Shown: piece by piece, positions 52,301 to 60,979 of the stretch
Position numbering within the stretch: position 1 is the stretch's first letter
Layout: every line of letters begins with the position of its first letter
Source: Methanoculleus taiwanensis
GTDB taxonomy: Archaea > Halobacteriota > Methanomicrobia > Methanomicrobiales > Methanoculleaceae
Assembly: GCF_004102725.1 (NCBI RefSeq)
Contig: NZ_LHQS01000002.1
Coordinates: forward strand, 921,984-985,983
Direction: 5' to 3'
Length of the DNA: 64,000 bases
Translations under genes and position numbers: made by a program
The notes under the pieces: model-generated
Seen by the model: the letters and a program-made list of their open reading frames with translations, nothing else
Told to the model about the DNA's origin: nothing
Database searches by the model: none

Positions 52301-55132
52301 GTGGGCGCAATCATTGAAAGTATTCTTGCCGGGATTATCGTAAGCGGTCTCTTTTTTATGCTCGAAGGGGCCGCAGGGGATATCCGTAATGCATCACTGC
52401 GAGAGAAAATAGATGATCTTCAGTCTACGGTTGTAGCACAAATATCACCCATCGTTCACGATCTGGAAAATTCAGAAAACCGAGATCGTATCGAAGCTTT
52501 TCTGAAGTCTGATGACGTGTCCGAACTTGTTCAAAGGATTTTAGCAGGAAAAGCTCGTCGAACTGAAGACAGTTTACCGTTAATTCAGGAAGACTTCAAC
52601 GCTGTGTGTTCACGGTACGTTGATGATACCAAATCTCCCGATGTGGCTGAAAAACTTTGGAAGGCAACACTTGATGGCTGCGAGGAGTCCCTCAAGAACG
52701 CGATAGAAGATGAAGAACTCAAACTGGTTGTTTCGATATTTTCCATCCAGAATGGGGAGACGCTTGCCGCAGTTGCCGACACTTCCCGAAAAATCGATGA
52801 AATATCCCAAAAAACTGCAGAAGAATTAGAAAGGCGCGGCTTCGGAAAAAACCGCGAACCCGAATACCCCATTCGAAATATAAAGCATCCTCGAAACCCG
52901 AACTTCACGGGACGCGAGGATCTTTTGCAGGATCTCCGGCAGACATTGACGAATAGCCGTAATGCCGCCCTGATACAGACGATAAACGGTCTCGGCGGTG
53001 TTGGGAAAACCCAGCTTGCCATTGAGTATGCCTACAGACATTTGGAAGATTACGACATCATCTGGTGGCTGCGGTCAGAGGATCCTGCAACAATCGCAGA
53101 CGATTATGCTCGGCTTGCCGAGCATCTCTACCTACCGGTAGAGGACGTTAATAATATTCCCGAAATTATCGAAGCCGTGCAGATCTTTCTTGCCCGCTGT
53201 GCGGGCTGGCTCCTCATCTTTGACAACGCACCCGATCCGGATGCTATCCGCCAATTCCTGCCGGCAACAACAACCGGGCATGTCCTCATTACATCCAGGC
53301 ACCAGGATTGGCAATGTGCAACAGAGTTCCCGATAGACACATTCGAACGTCCCGAGTCGCTTGAGTTTATTCAGAAACGAACAGGACAGGACGACGAAAG
53401 TGCTGCAGATGAACTCGCCCGTGAACTCGGGGATCTACCGCTCGCACTCGAACAGGCCGGGGCTTTCATCAAGGAAACCGGGATGCCGATACAGGACTAT
53501 CTGGAAGCATATCGCAAGAAGAAACTAGCACTTCTGGAAAGGAGGAAAGCCTTTGACTATGCAGCCACTGTGGCAACGACCTGGGGAATATCCTTCCAGA
53601 AGATCCAGGAACAACCTGATGTTGGGCAGGTCGCCAGTGACCTTCTGAACCTCTGTGCATTTTTCGCCCCGGATGACATCCCACTCAATGTTATCATTCA
53701 AGGTTCTGAATATCTCCCTCCGGATCTGTCTCAGGCATGCCAAGACAAATGGCTCCTATACGAAACTATTGGAGTGATCAGGGAATACTCCCTCATTGAA
53801 AAACAGGATGACTTCCTTTCCATTCACCGGCTGGTGCAGGAGGTCATCAGGAGCCGCTTGGATAGAGACGAACAGCGTCAATGGGCCGGGGCTGCTGTGC
53901 AGATTTTGGATGCTGCTTTTCCGGACGATTGCGAAAATCCGCAAACCTGGCCGGAGTGTTCTCTTCTGCTTCCACACGTCCTTTCAGTAGCAGGTCATGC
54001 CGAAGACCTGAACCCGACGCAGATGGAACTCGGTCGGCTGTTAAACCAGGCGGGAACCTATTTACGAGAGAGGGCTGAACCCAAAGAAGCCCTGAGGATT
54101 ACCAAGCGGGCACTCATAGTACACGAGAATACCTGCGGAACAGACCATCCCGAGGTTGCACGGACTGTCAACAACCTCGGGAGTATCCTGTACGACCTCG
54201 GCGACAGGCAGGGCGCGAAAAAGCACTTCGAGCAGGCACTCATAGTACACGAGAATACCTACGGAACAGACCATCCGGAGGTTGCACAGGTTGTCAACAA
54301 CCTCGGGGGTGTCCTGTACGACCTCGGCGATCTGCAGGGTGCGAAAGAGCACTTCGAGCGGGCGCTCAAAATATACGAGAAGGTCTACGGAACAGAACAT
54401 CCCGAGGTTGCACGGGTTGTCAACAACCTCGGGGGTGTCCTACGAGACCTCGGCGACAGGCAGGGCGCGAAAGAGCACTTTGAGCGGGCGCTCAGTATCG
54501 ACGAGAAGGTCTACGGAACAGAACACCCAGGGTTTGCACGTGTTGTCAACAACCTCGGGACTGTCCTGTATGACCTCGGCGACCGACAGGGCGCGAAAGA
54601 GCGCTTCGAGCGGACGCTCAAAATATACGAGAATACCTACGGAACAGAACATCCAGAGGCTGCAAAGATCCTCAACAACCTCGGGGGTGTCCTACGAGAC
54701 CTCGGCGACCGGCAGGGCGCGAAAGAGCACTACGAGCGGGCGCTCAGTATCGACGAGAAGGTCTACGGAACAGAACATCCCGAGGTTGCACGGGCTGTCA
54801 ACAACCTCGGGACTGTCCTGAAGGCACTCGGCGACCAGCAGGGCGCAAAAGAGCACTTCGAGCGGGCGCTCAAAATATACGAGAAGGTCTACGGAACCGA
54901 ACATCCAAAGGTTGCACAAGCTGTCAACAACCTAGGGAGCGTCCTGTATGACCTCGGCGACCTGCAGGGCGCGAAAGGGCACTTTGAGCGGGCGCTCCAA
55001 ATCTACGAGAAGGTCTACGGAAAAAAACATCCGACTGTGAAGAAAATCAGAAAAAATCTACGACAGGTAAAAATAGAGCTTAATTCATGCAAGGCCAGGT
55101 CGCACCGCATCAAACGCCACACTACTTGGTGA
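52301..55132 (+). CDS. NB-ARC STAND ATPase with 8 TPRs (module 2)
   Basis: 943 aa paralogue of the 1570-aa protein. N-terminal domain (1-210) is homologous but shorter at the start (AGIIVSGLFFMLEGAAGDI). P-loop GLGGVGKT at 230-237, Walker B LLIFD ending at Asp308, LPLALEQAG further on, winged-helix region ending SIHRLVQEVIRSRL, then 8 TPRs of 42 residues (581-916) and a longer basic tail (KARSHRIKRHTTW). Start GTG 52301 and about 150 bases upstream are conserved with module 1. The two proteins differ mainly in TPR number and TPR surface residues, as expected if they recognise different ligands. Confidence 0.9.
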   Translation: MGAIIESILAGIIVSGLFFMLEGAAGDIRNASLREKIDDLQSTVVAQISPIVHDLENSENRDRIEAFLKSDDVSELVQRILAGKARRTEDSLPLIQEDFNAVCSRYVDDTKSPDVAEKLWKATLDGCEESLKNAIEDEELKLVVSIFSIQNGETLAAVADTSRKIDEISQKTAEELERRGFGKNREPEYPIRNIKHPRNPNFTGREDLLQDLRQTLTNSRNAALIQTINGLGGVGKTQLAIEYAYRHLEDYDIIWWLRSEDPATIADDYARLAEHLYLPVEDVNNIPEIIEAVQIFLARCAGWLLIFDNAPDPDAIRQFLPATTTGHVLITSRHQDWQCATEFPIDTFERPESLEFIQKRTGQDDESAADELARELGDLPLALEQAGAFIKETGMPIQDYLEAYRKKKLALLERRKAFDYAATVATTWGISFQKIQEQPDVGQVASDLLNLCAFFAPDDIPLNVIIQGSEYLPPDLSQACQDKWLLYETIGVIREYSLIEKQDDFLSIHRLVQEVIRSRLDRDEQRQWAGAAVQILDAAFPDDCENPQTWPECSLLLPHVLSVAGHAEDLNPTQMELGRLLNQAGTYLRERAEPKEALRITKRALIVHENTCGTDHPEVARTVNNLGSILYDLGDRQGAKKHFEQALIVHENTYGTDHPEVAQVVNNLGGVLYDLGDLQGAKEHFERALKIYEKVYGTEHPEVARVVNNLGGVLRDLGDRQGAKEHFERALSIDEKVYGTEHPGFARVVNNLGTVLYDLGDRQGAKERFERTLKIYENTYGTEHPEAAKILNNLGGVLRDLGDRQGAKEHYERALSIDEKVYGTEHPEVARAVNNLGTVLKALGDQQGAKEHFERALKIYEKVYGTEHPKVAQAVNNLGSVLYDLGDLQGAKGHFERALQIYEKVYGKKHPTVKKIRKNLRQVKIELNSCKARSHRIKRHTTW
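54041..55048 (+). repeat. Tandem 126-bp TPR-coding repeats, 8 units
   Basis: Eight in-frame units encoding 42-residue TPRs, with shared consensus VNNLGxVLYDLGDRQGAKEH. The repeats are more like each other than like those of the 23-unit array, which suggests concerted evolution within each gene. Confidence 0.93.
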
Positions 55133-55173
55133 TCATCAAATCCTGTACAGCAATTGAGAAGAACACTTTCACC

Positions 55174-55290
55174 GCAACAATACCGCCTCACCGGCCCGAC
55201 GTGATACCCAGCGGTGGCCGTCGGGGTCATGGCCGTGGGGCTGCCGGTCTACGCAGTCTGGCCGAAGCGGGAGATTGGAAGGAATAATTC
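55174..55290 (+). pseudogene. Fragment of the two-helix membrane gene (debris 3)
   Basis: Reads, across frames, YRLTGPT and then VAVGLPVYAVWPKREIGRN, matching the loop and C-terminus of the 44936 gene. It follows module 2 behind the same AATCCTGTACAGCAATTGAGAAGAAC context as debris 2. Confidence 0.65.
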
Positions 55291-55530
55291 TTACTTATAC
55301 CACTCACTCAACCCGTAAACACCAGTTTTCACACGGCAGAATCGAGAGTTCTCGCCCTTTTCTGAAAGAAGCGTCATATTTTCGGAGATATCCGAACTCA
55401 CCGCCGTTGACAGCGTATGGCCTTGCGTCTGATAGAGTCCTCGTCGAACAATTTCTTCAGCTATAACAGTATAGTGAAGAGGCTTTCCTTCGTCCTTAAG
55501 CAGAGTGTACACTGCATCAAGCATTTTCAT
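55291..55530 (-). CDS. HARE-HTH domain protein
   Basis: 79 aa forming one HARE-HTH winged helix: MLDAVYTLLKDEGKPLHYTV, AEEIVRRGLYQTQGHTLSTA, then FCRVKTGVYGLSEW. HARE-HTH domains link chromatin or restriction enzymes to DNA and occur in bacterial restriction systems. The gene starts (ATG 55530, GGTGAGG upstream) right after the stop of the Mrr-like nuclease, so both are co-transcribed. Confidence 0.8.
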   Translation of the reverse strand: MKMLDAVYTLLKDEGKPLHYTVIAEEIVRRGLYQTQGHTLSTAVSSDISENMTLLSEKGENSRFCRVKTGVYGLSEWYK

Positions 55531-55542
55531 GATGATCCTCAC

Positions 55543-57186
55543 CTATGAACAATTCTTACAAACTCTCGTCTTCCGCAATAACCCGGATGTCGTGATACAT
55601 CCCGGACAGACCGCCGCCCCGCACGTATCGCAGATCAGGGTATGATTCGCGCCGTACGGTTTGTGACAGATCGGGCATTCAACCTCACAATCGGAGCAGA
55701 GTGGCAGGTGGCACCCCCGACAGATCTTACTCGCGTGCTCTTCGCAGAATGTCTTGCCACACGAACTGCAGACCGAAGCGTGATCCTTACAGACCCATTT
55801 CCCGCAGGTAGGACACTGTGAGATGTGCTCACTGCAATAGGCCTTGCCGCAGACCTCACAGACAGCAGTGGTTTCTTTCTTGACGTTGAAGGCACCGAGT
55901 TTGAAGTGTAGCGGGCAATACTCGATGGTGTTCTCAAGGACTGTGCCGGAGTGAGCGAACACCTCTTTTGTGTAAATCGTCCCGAACGCGTTGAAGTGGA
56001 TCGCCCATTTGGGAACGAAGACCATCTCGCTCTTGAAGAGTTTTATATCACCCCTTCGCGGAACGAACGTCCGGTGTTTAGTGTCAAAAATGGTATCCGC
56101 TTTTGCAGTGGTGTACGCCATATCCTCGGTATTCCTCGCCGAGATATACTCGATGGCCGCCCTCTCTACAGCCCGCTTGGTAATTTCGGGTTTCAGTTCG
56201 GTGATCTGATAGTCTGAACCTATTGTTATGGTATATTCGGGCGAGGGTGAGGAGTTCAGCACCTCATCGAAGGTCCTGAGCGTCTGAGTATTATCGGCGC
56301 TCTGCTTCGAGGAACTCAGTGAGTTTAAGAGCGAGCCTCCCTTGCGGGCCTGCCCGTTGAGCACCTTGCCGTCGAGCAGGTCGATTACGACGGTGCCGTC
56401 GTCGGAAAACGTGTGGAGTCTCTTGGTCGGATCATAGACCTTGGCTTTGAAGGCGTACGGCACTTTGACATAGGGGTGGAAGGTGAGCCGGGCGCTACTG
56501 ACCTCAATCAGATGTTTGTTCAGGAGCGGCAGCGTCGTTACCATGAGGTAATCGGACTTGACGGACAGAGCGGATTTTAATATCAGGCGATCCCCTTTCC
56601 GGCTGACCCTTCCAGCGGAGACGGCGAACCACTTCTCCATGATGTCTTCGTGGCCGAGGATCTCGATGTTCCTGCTCTCTGCGAAGTTCTGAGCGTCGAG
56701 CGTGAAGTCGTTGAAGGCGACGAAGACACCCCGCCAGCCCCGGCCGAGGTCGTCAAGTTTCTTGGAGAAGTCCCGGAACTCTTTGATGCCGACTGCGGCT
56801 TTAAAATTCTTACATTCGATGGCGACCTGCTCCTTTCCTCTCCTGGCGACGACATCGATCTCGTTTGTATAGCCCCCCTGCCCGGGCATTCTAACCCTTC
56901 GTTCGGTCTTGTAGCCCTCCGCCTGGTAAATCGAATCGACGATCTCTTCGAGCTTCGTTCCAAGGTCGTAGGCTTTCACGGAGGGTTGCAATCCCTCTTC
57001 TGCATACTCTTCTTCCGACCAGTCGATAGGCTCTGACCAGTCATCGGCTGCAGGAGGAGCGGTAGGGGTTATGGTGGGAACGGTGGGCGCTGATGTTTTG
57101 GGTATTAGTCCGGTGCCGCACTCGGGGCAAAATTTGGCGTTCATTTGTTGTAATGGCGTCCCGCATTCAGGACAGAACTTCGGCAT
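55543..57186 (-). CDS. Mrr-like PD-(D/E)XK nuclease with multiple zinc fingers
   Basis: 547 aa. N-terminus: two zinc ribbons (FCPECGTPLQQ; FCPECGTGLIPK), a Pro-rich linker, then a restriction-endonuclease (Mrr_cat) domain at about 75-190: LGTKLEEIVDSIYQAEGYKT, TNEIDVVARRGKEQVAIECK (D ... ECK catalytic residues), VAFNDFTLDAQNFAESRNIEI. The middle 200 residues are beta-rich and unassigned. The C-terminal 110 residues hold a run of Cys/His knuckles (CEVCGKAYCSEH, CPTCGKWVCKDH, CSSCGKTFCEEH, CRGCHLPLCSDC, CPICHKPYG, CDTCGAAVCPGC), B-box/RING-like. Likely a DNA- or modification-sensing nuclease; with the HARE-HTH gene it forms a small restriction-like operon next to the STAND modules. Confidence 0.83.
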   Translation of the reverse strand: MPKFCPECGTPLQQMNAKFCPECGTGLIPKTSAPTVPTITPTAPPAADDWSEPIDWSEEEYAEEGLQPSVKAYDLGTKLEEIVDSIYQAEGYKTERRVRMPGQGGYTNEIDVVARRGKEQVAIECKNFKAAVGIKEFRDFSKKLDDLGRGWRGVFVAFNDFTLDAQNFAESRNIEILGHEDIMEKWFAVSAGRVSRKGDRLILKSALSVKSDYLMVTTLPLLNKHLIEVSSARLTFHPYVKVPYAFKAKVYDPTKRLHTFSDDGTVVIDLLDGKVLNGQARKGGSLLNSLSSSKQSADNTQTLRTFDEVLNSSPSPEYTITIGSDYQITELKPEITKRAVERAAIEYISARNTEDMAYTTAKADTIFDTKHRTFVPRRGDIKLFKSEMVFVPKWAIHFNAFGTIYTKEVFAHSGTVLENTIEYCPLHFKLGAFNVKKETTAVCEVCGKAYCSEHISQCPTCGKWVCKDHASVCSSCGKTFCEEHASKICRGCHLPLCSDCEVECPICHKPYGANHTLICDTCGAAVCPGCITTSGLLRKTRVCKNCS

Positions 57187-57399
57187 AGTGGATCACATGA
57201 TCTGGCTTCTTTTACATCTCCTTTAAGCTAACGAAATGAGCTGAGCGTGTTGAATTCGGAAATAAAGTAAACGTGGCGGAACAATCCCTCCACTGCCGTA
57301 GGAACTGCGGTTGCACGGAAGCCTTTGGCGAGGGATGGTGAAGATTCTCCGCATTCCCGGTGCATTAAAGCACCCCCCCGACAAACCGATCAGGCATCT

Positions 57400-57837
57400 A
57401 TGGCACCCGTGACAGACGGCGATACCCTGCTCCTGCACTTCACCAGCACCCGCCCCGACGGCGAGGTCTTCGAGGATACCCGGCCGGGCGAGCCGGTCCG
57501 GGTAACCCTCGGAGCGAAGCAGATCAATCCCCTCTTTGAGGAGGCGCTGATCGGCAGAGAGCCGGGCGAGACGGTGGCCGTGGTGCTGCCCCCGGAGAAG
57601 GCCTACGGGAAGTTTCGGCGAAAACTCGTGGTCACGATAAAACGCAAAAAGCTCAAACTCGACCGCGAACCGGTTCCCGGCGAGTTCATCACGGTCGAGG
57701 TGCTGGGAAAACCCTGCCGGGTAACCGTCCTTGAGGTGGACGAGAAAAGCATCACCGTCGACGGCAACCACCCCCTTGCGGGAGAGACGATCACCTACGC
57801 GATCACGGTTGAGGCGATCCTCCCCCGTCCCGGGTAG
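57400..57837 (+). CDS. FKBP-type peptidyl-prolyl isomerase (SlyD-like)
   Basis: 145 aa cytoplasmic prolyl isomerase/chaperone. DGDTLLLHFTSTRPDGEVFEDT, PVRVTLGAKQINPLFEEALIG, MVPPEKAYG-like VVLPPEKAYG, then the IF-domain insertion (EFITVEVLGKPCRVTVLEVDEKSITVDGNHPLAG) and closing ETITYAITV. DGNHPLAG is the SlyD signature. ATG 57400 follows a TATA-like CATTAAAG by about 35 nt; the frame is open to 57325 without similarity. Confidence 0.92.
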   Translation: MAPVTDGDTLLLHFTSTRPDGEVFEDTRPGEPVRVTLGAKQINPLFEEALIGREPGETVAVVLPPEKAYGKFRRKLVVTIKRKKLKLDREPVPGEFITVEVLGKPCRVTVLEVDEKSITVDGNHPLAGETITYAITVEAILPRPG

Positions 57838-57898
57838 ACCGGCGAGCCCGCCCCGGTATGCGCAGGCGGGGAAAAACGGCGGAAAGGCGAAAAAAAAA

Positions 57899-58618
57899 TT
57901 AAGATTCTTCTCTCTTCTGAGGCGATGCAGGTTCGGTCAAAAAGAATCCGAACGGTTCAAACTCCGTGACATCCATGGCGTGAGATTTCTCACCCGAAGC
58001 GATTGCCGGCGTAATGAACCGGAAGAATGCACTCGCGAACTGCTCGTAGGTGAACCCCTCCGCCTCAATCACGAGTTTCCATCTGTTTTCCAGGGAGAGG
58101 ATACCCATAAAGGAGATCATAAGGTACATCGAGGTCAGGAACGGATCGAGATCGGCCCGGATCGTCCCGTCATCGATCCCCTCCCGGATCGCATCCGCCA
58201 GGATCAGGCGGCAGGTGCCGTACCCCTTTCCGATCTCTGCGGTGTACGGGTTTTCTTTCGAGAACCGTTCGGATCCGTAAAAGTGGATCAGCCGAAGATA
58301 CTCCGGGTGGTCCTGTGAAAACTGGTAGTACGCCTGGCCCATCAGGGCGACCTTGACGACTCCGGGAACCTGCTTATCCATGCACTCCGTGTATTTTTCC
58401 GTAAGGATCCGGACGCCCCGGAGCACGATAGTGGCGAAAAGAGCCTCCTTACTGTTAAAATAGAGGTAGATGGTAGCCTTATTCAGTTCGACCTCACGGG
58501 CGATATCGTCCATGGAGACGTCTTCGTACCGCCGGGAAAAAAAGAGACGTTCGGCCGCATCGATGATCTCGGTCTTCCGCTGTTCCTTTTCCCGTTGTCG
58601 TCTATCGGAGATTCCCAT
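57899..58618 (-). CDS. TetR/AcrR family transcriptional regulator
   Basis: 239 aa. N-terminal TetR HTH: KTEIIDAAERLFFSRRYEDV, SMDDIAREVELNKATIYLYF, NSKEALFATI. The ligand domain is typical in length. ATG 58618 has GGGTGAG upstream; a TTG at 58630 is less likely. Last gene of the row nudC - flavoprotein - EFR1 - tetR, all on the minus strand, so it may control that row. Confidence 0.9.
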   Translation of the reverse strand: MGISDRRQREKEQRKTEIIDAAERLFFSRRYEDVSMDDIAREVELNKATIYLYFNSKEALFATIVLRGVRILTEKYTECMDKQVPGVVKVALMGQAYYQFSQDHPEYLRLIHFYGSERFSKENPYTAEIGKGYGTCRLILADAIREGIDDGTIRADLDPFLTSMYLMISFMGILSLENRWKLVIEAEGFTYEQFASAFFRFITPAIASGEKSHAMDVTEFEPFGFFLTEPASPQKREES

Positions 58619-58635
58619 GCTCTCACCCAACCTTG

Positions 58636-59436
58636 CTATACAAAGTATTCCGGATCCTTTCGTTCCTGATACAGGGTATGCAGCCTCTTTGAAGCGTCCT
58701 TAACCAGGCCTGGTTTCATGGTTCTGGCGTTTTCCGGGCATTTCCTGATACACGCACAGCAGGTGATGCATCTCTCCTGATCGATCACCGTACAATCGTC
58801 TGCATCGATAGCGCCCACCGGACAGACTGCTGCGCAGACGCCGCAGTGCGAACACGCATCACTGACGGCGATAAAATCGACCGTCCATAGTGTTGGGTCT
58901 CCCCGGTAGGGGTACTCGCCCGGAACCTGCACCCCTGAAAGCCGGGAGGCCGACGAGGCAGACTGCAGTTTCTCCCGGATTGTCCGTCCGAACATCTCTG
59001 CGTGGCGCAGGTCGTCCTCATCGGGACGCCCCTGTGCCGTCGGTGTCTCGGCATTTGAGAATGAGTGTTCTCCGATATAGGCCGCACCGGCAACGGGCAG
59101 ACACCCGTGTTCCATTACGGTATTCGTCAGTTCGAGGAGTGCATCGTCGTAGACCCGATTCCCGTAGACGACGACACAGACCGCAGGCGTATGGTGAGCC
59201 TGCAGTGCCTGCAGCCACTCCATTACGAGGGCCGGCACTCTCCCCATATACACCGGCACGGCAACAACCAGCAATTCATCCTCCGATGCCTTGAGCGGTT
59301 CTTTCCGGGCATCCGGCAGGGTAATGTCGATGAGTTCCACCGTGCTGTGGTTTATTCCTCGTGCAATACCCTGCACCACCGCTTTCGTTGTTCCCGTCGG
59401 TGAGAAATATACCAGTTTCACCGATGCTATGTTCAT
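58636..59436 (-). CDS. EFR1-family flavodoxin-ferredoxin fusion
   Basis: 266 aa redox protein. N-terminal flavodoxin-like FMN domain (VYFSPTGTTKAVVQGIARG, VPVYMGRVPALVMEWLQAL, VYGNRVYDDALLEL) and C-terminal 2[4Fe-4S] ferredoxin domain with CSHCGVCAAVCPVGAI and CITCCACIRKCPENA. Electron carrier within the cytoplasm; partner unknown. Its start overlaps the stop of the upstream flavoprotein gene (4 nt), so the two are coupled. Confidence 0.92.
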   Translation of the reverse strand: MNIASVKLVYFSPTGTTKAVVQGIARGINHSTVELIDITLPDARKEPLKASEDELLVVAVPVYMGRVPALVMEWLQALQAHHTPAVCVVVYGNRVYDDALLELTNTVMEHGCLPVAGAAYIGEHSFSNAETPTAQGRPDEDDLRHAEMFGRTIREKLQSASSASRLSGVQVPGEYPYRGDPTLWTVDFIAVSDACSHCGVCAAVCPVGAIDADDCTVIDQERCITCCACIRKCPENARTMKPGLVKDASKRLHTLYQERKDPEYFV

Positions 59437-60035
59437 ACGATCTCCTCCGTCTGACTAGCGCGTGCCATCATCTTCAGTAGCCAGGCCATGTTCTTTCCGA
59501 CCTCTTTTGCCCGTGCTATGCCTTCTTCATCCTTCAGGACGTCGCCGATATCCCGGCCGATACCGATCGCCGGGATTCCCGGGACGATCATCCCGCTGTA
59601 GAGCATGAAATGCAGCAGGGTATCGACGGTATGGTTCGCACCGGATCGCCGCACCGCCGCCGCGGCAGTCCCCGCCTTGCGCCGGAACAGCCCGCCGTTT
59701 GCCCTGGATACAACGCCTGCCCGGTCGATCAGGGCTTTCATCTCGGCTGTGACGTCAAGGAAATAGACCGGGGAGCCGAGGATGATCCCGTCGGCGTCGA
59801 TCATCTTCCCGATGCAGTCGTTCACGATATCGTCGTCAAAGACGCACCGGCGGTCACGGTTCTCGTAACATCTCCGGCAATCCGTGCATCCCCGGATCAG
59901 CTGCCCGCCGACCCGGACAAGTTCCGTCTCGATGCCTTCGTGCTCAAGTTCGTCGAAGATATGCCGGATCAGGATGGACGTGTTGCCGTCTCTCCGGGGG
60001 CTCCCATTAAATGCAACAACTTTTGGTTTTCTCAT
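59433..60035 (-). CDS. Iron-sulfur flavoprotein (Isf-like NAD(P)H-FMN reductase family)
   Basis: 200 aa. FMN-binding start VVAFNGSPRRDGNTSILI and SPVYFLDVTAEMKALIDR. The compact cysteine motif CTDCRRCYENRDRRC (C-x2-C-x2-C-x7-C) is that of methanogen Isf, which binds a 4Fe-4S cluster and FMN and detoxifies O2 or H2O2. Start ATG 60035; ends inside the EFR1 start. A role in oxidative-stress electron transfer together with EFR1 is inferred. Confidence 0.88.
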   Translation of the reverse strand: MRKPKVVAFNGSPRRDGNTSILIRHIFDELEHEGIETELVRVGGQLIRGCTDCRRCYENRDRRCVFDDDIVNDCIGKMIDADGIILGSPVYFLDVTAEMKALIDRAGVVSRANGGLFRRKAGTAAAAVRRSGANHTVDTLLHFMLYSGMIVPGIPAIGIGRDIGDVLKDEEGIARAKEVGKNMAWLLKMMARASQTEEIV

Positions 60036-60055
60036 CTCTGTTCACCCTTTTTCCT

Positions 60056-60979
60056 TCACTGCAATTCCGGTACGCTGACGGCAGCTGCCCAGTCGTCGAT
60101 GAGCGCACGGGTGATACCGAACTTCGGCGGAAGATCCGGGAGATGGTCCCGGTCGAACCAGACAGCGCTCTCAATCTCAACGCCGTCCGGGGCAGTCTCG
60201 CCTCCGTCGTAGTCGGCGACGAACCCGAGCATGAGTGAATCGGGGAACGGCCACGGTTCGCTTGCACGATACCGGATATTTTTGATCGCAATCCCCGCCT
60301 CCTCACGGACTTCGCGGCGTACGGCATCCTCGATCGTCTCGCCGGGCTCGACAAAACCGGCGATGAGGCCGTACCTGCCGGGTGCCGCCCCGGTTCCCCG
60401 GACCATGAGGACAGCGTTGTCGTTTCGTACGAGGACGATGACCGCCGGGGAGAGCCGGGGATAGGTGACCCGGCGGCAGGACGGACAGATTTTGGCCCGC
60501 TCGGTTTTCGCAGGTTCTGTCGGCATGCCGCACCTCCCGCAGAACCGGGTGGTCCGGTCGTAGTCGATTATCTGAACCGCAAGCCCGGCAACGGCAAGTT
60601 CCTCGTCCGGGATGAGCCCGGCAAGTTCGCGTACACCGGAGTATGCCAGCCCTTCGGGCAGAGGCAGGTCGCCGACCTCGACGGCATAGCAGGGAACCGA
60701 TCCCCGGTGGCCGAGGTACCGGGCATCCCTCTTGAGCCCTTCCGGAAGATCCGCCGATACCTTTTCAAGGATGGTCGGCGTGCTCCCTTTCCTGACGCAG
60801 ACGCTTCCGTCACGGACAAAGATCAGGCATGCATCTTCGGGGAGCAGGTCCGGTTCCGGGTACTGCTTATGCAGGCAGTCGACTGCAAACCGCGCCGTAT
60901 GATCCATGGCAGACTCCAATTCCCGTAACGCCGATCCCTGGTGCAGGGCTGTGTCCGGTATCCTGCAGAGTCCCATCAT
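60056..60979 (-). CDS. nudC: NudC-type Nudix hydrolase (NAD(H) diphosphatase / decapping)
   Basis: 307 aa. Zinc ribbon FCGRCGMPTEPAKTERAKICP-SC near residue 150 and Nudix box GFVEPGETIEDAVRREVREE AGI near 215-237, followed by the SQPWPFPxS signature as ASEPWPFPDSLMLGF, diagnostic of NudC. Splits NADH into NMNH and AMP and can remove NAD caps from RNA. The annotated ATG is the first; a later one (ESAMDH, about residue 25) is possible. First gene of the row toward tetR. Confidence 0.9.
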   Translation of the reverse strand: MMGLCRIPDTALHQGSALRELESAMDHTARFAVDCLHKQYPEPDLLPEDACLIFVRDGSVCVRKGSTPTILEKVSADLPEGLKRDARYLGHRGSVPCYAVEVGDLPLPEGLAYSGVRELAGLIPDEELAVAGLAVQIIDYDRTTRFCGRCGMPTEPAKTERAKICPSCRRVTYPRLSPAVIVLVRNDNAVLMVRGTGAAPGRYGLIAGFVEPGETIEDAVRREVREEAGIAIKNIRYRASEPWPFPDSLMLGFVADYDGGETAPDGVEIESAVWFDRDHLPDLPPKFGITRALIDDWAAAVSVPELQ

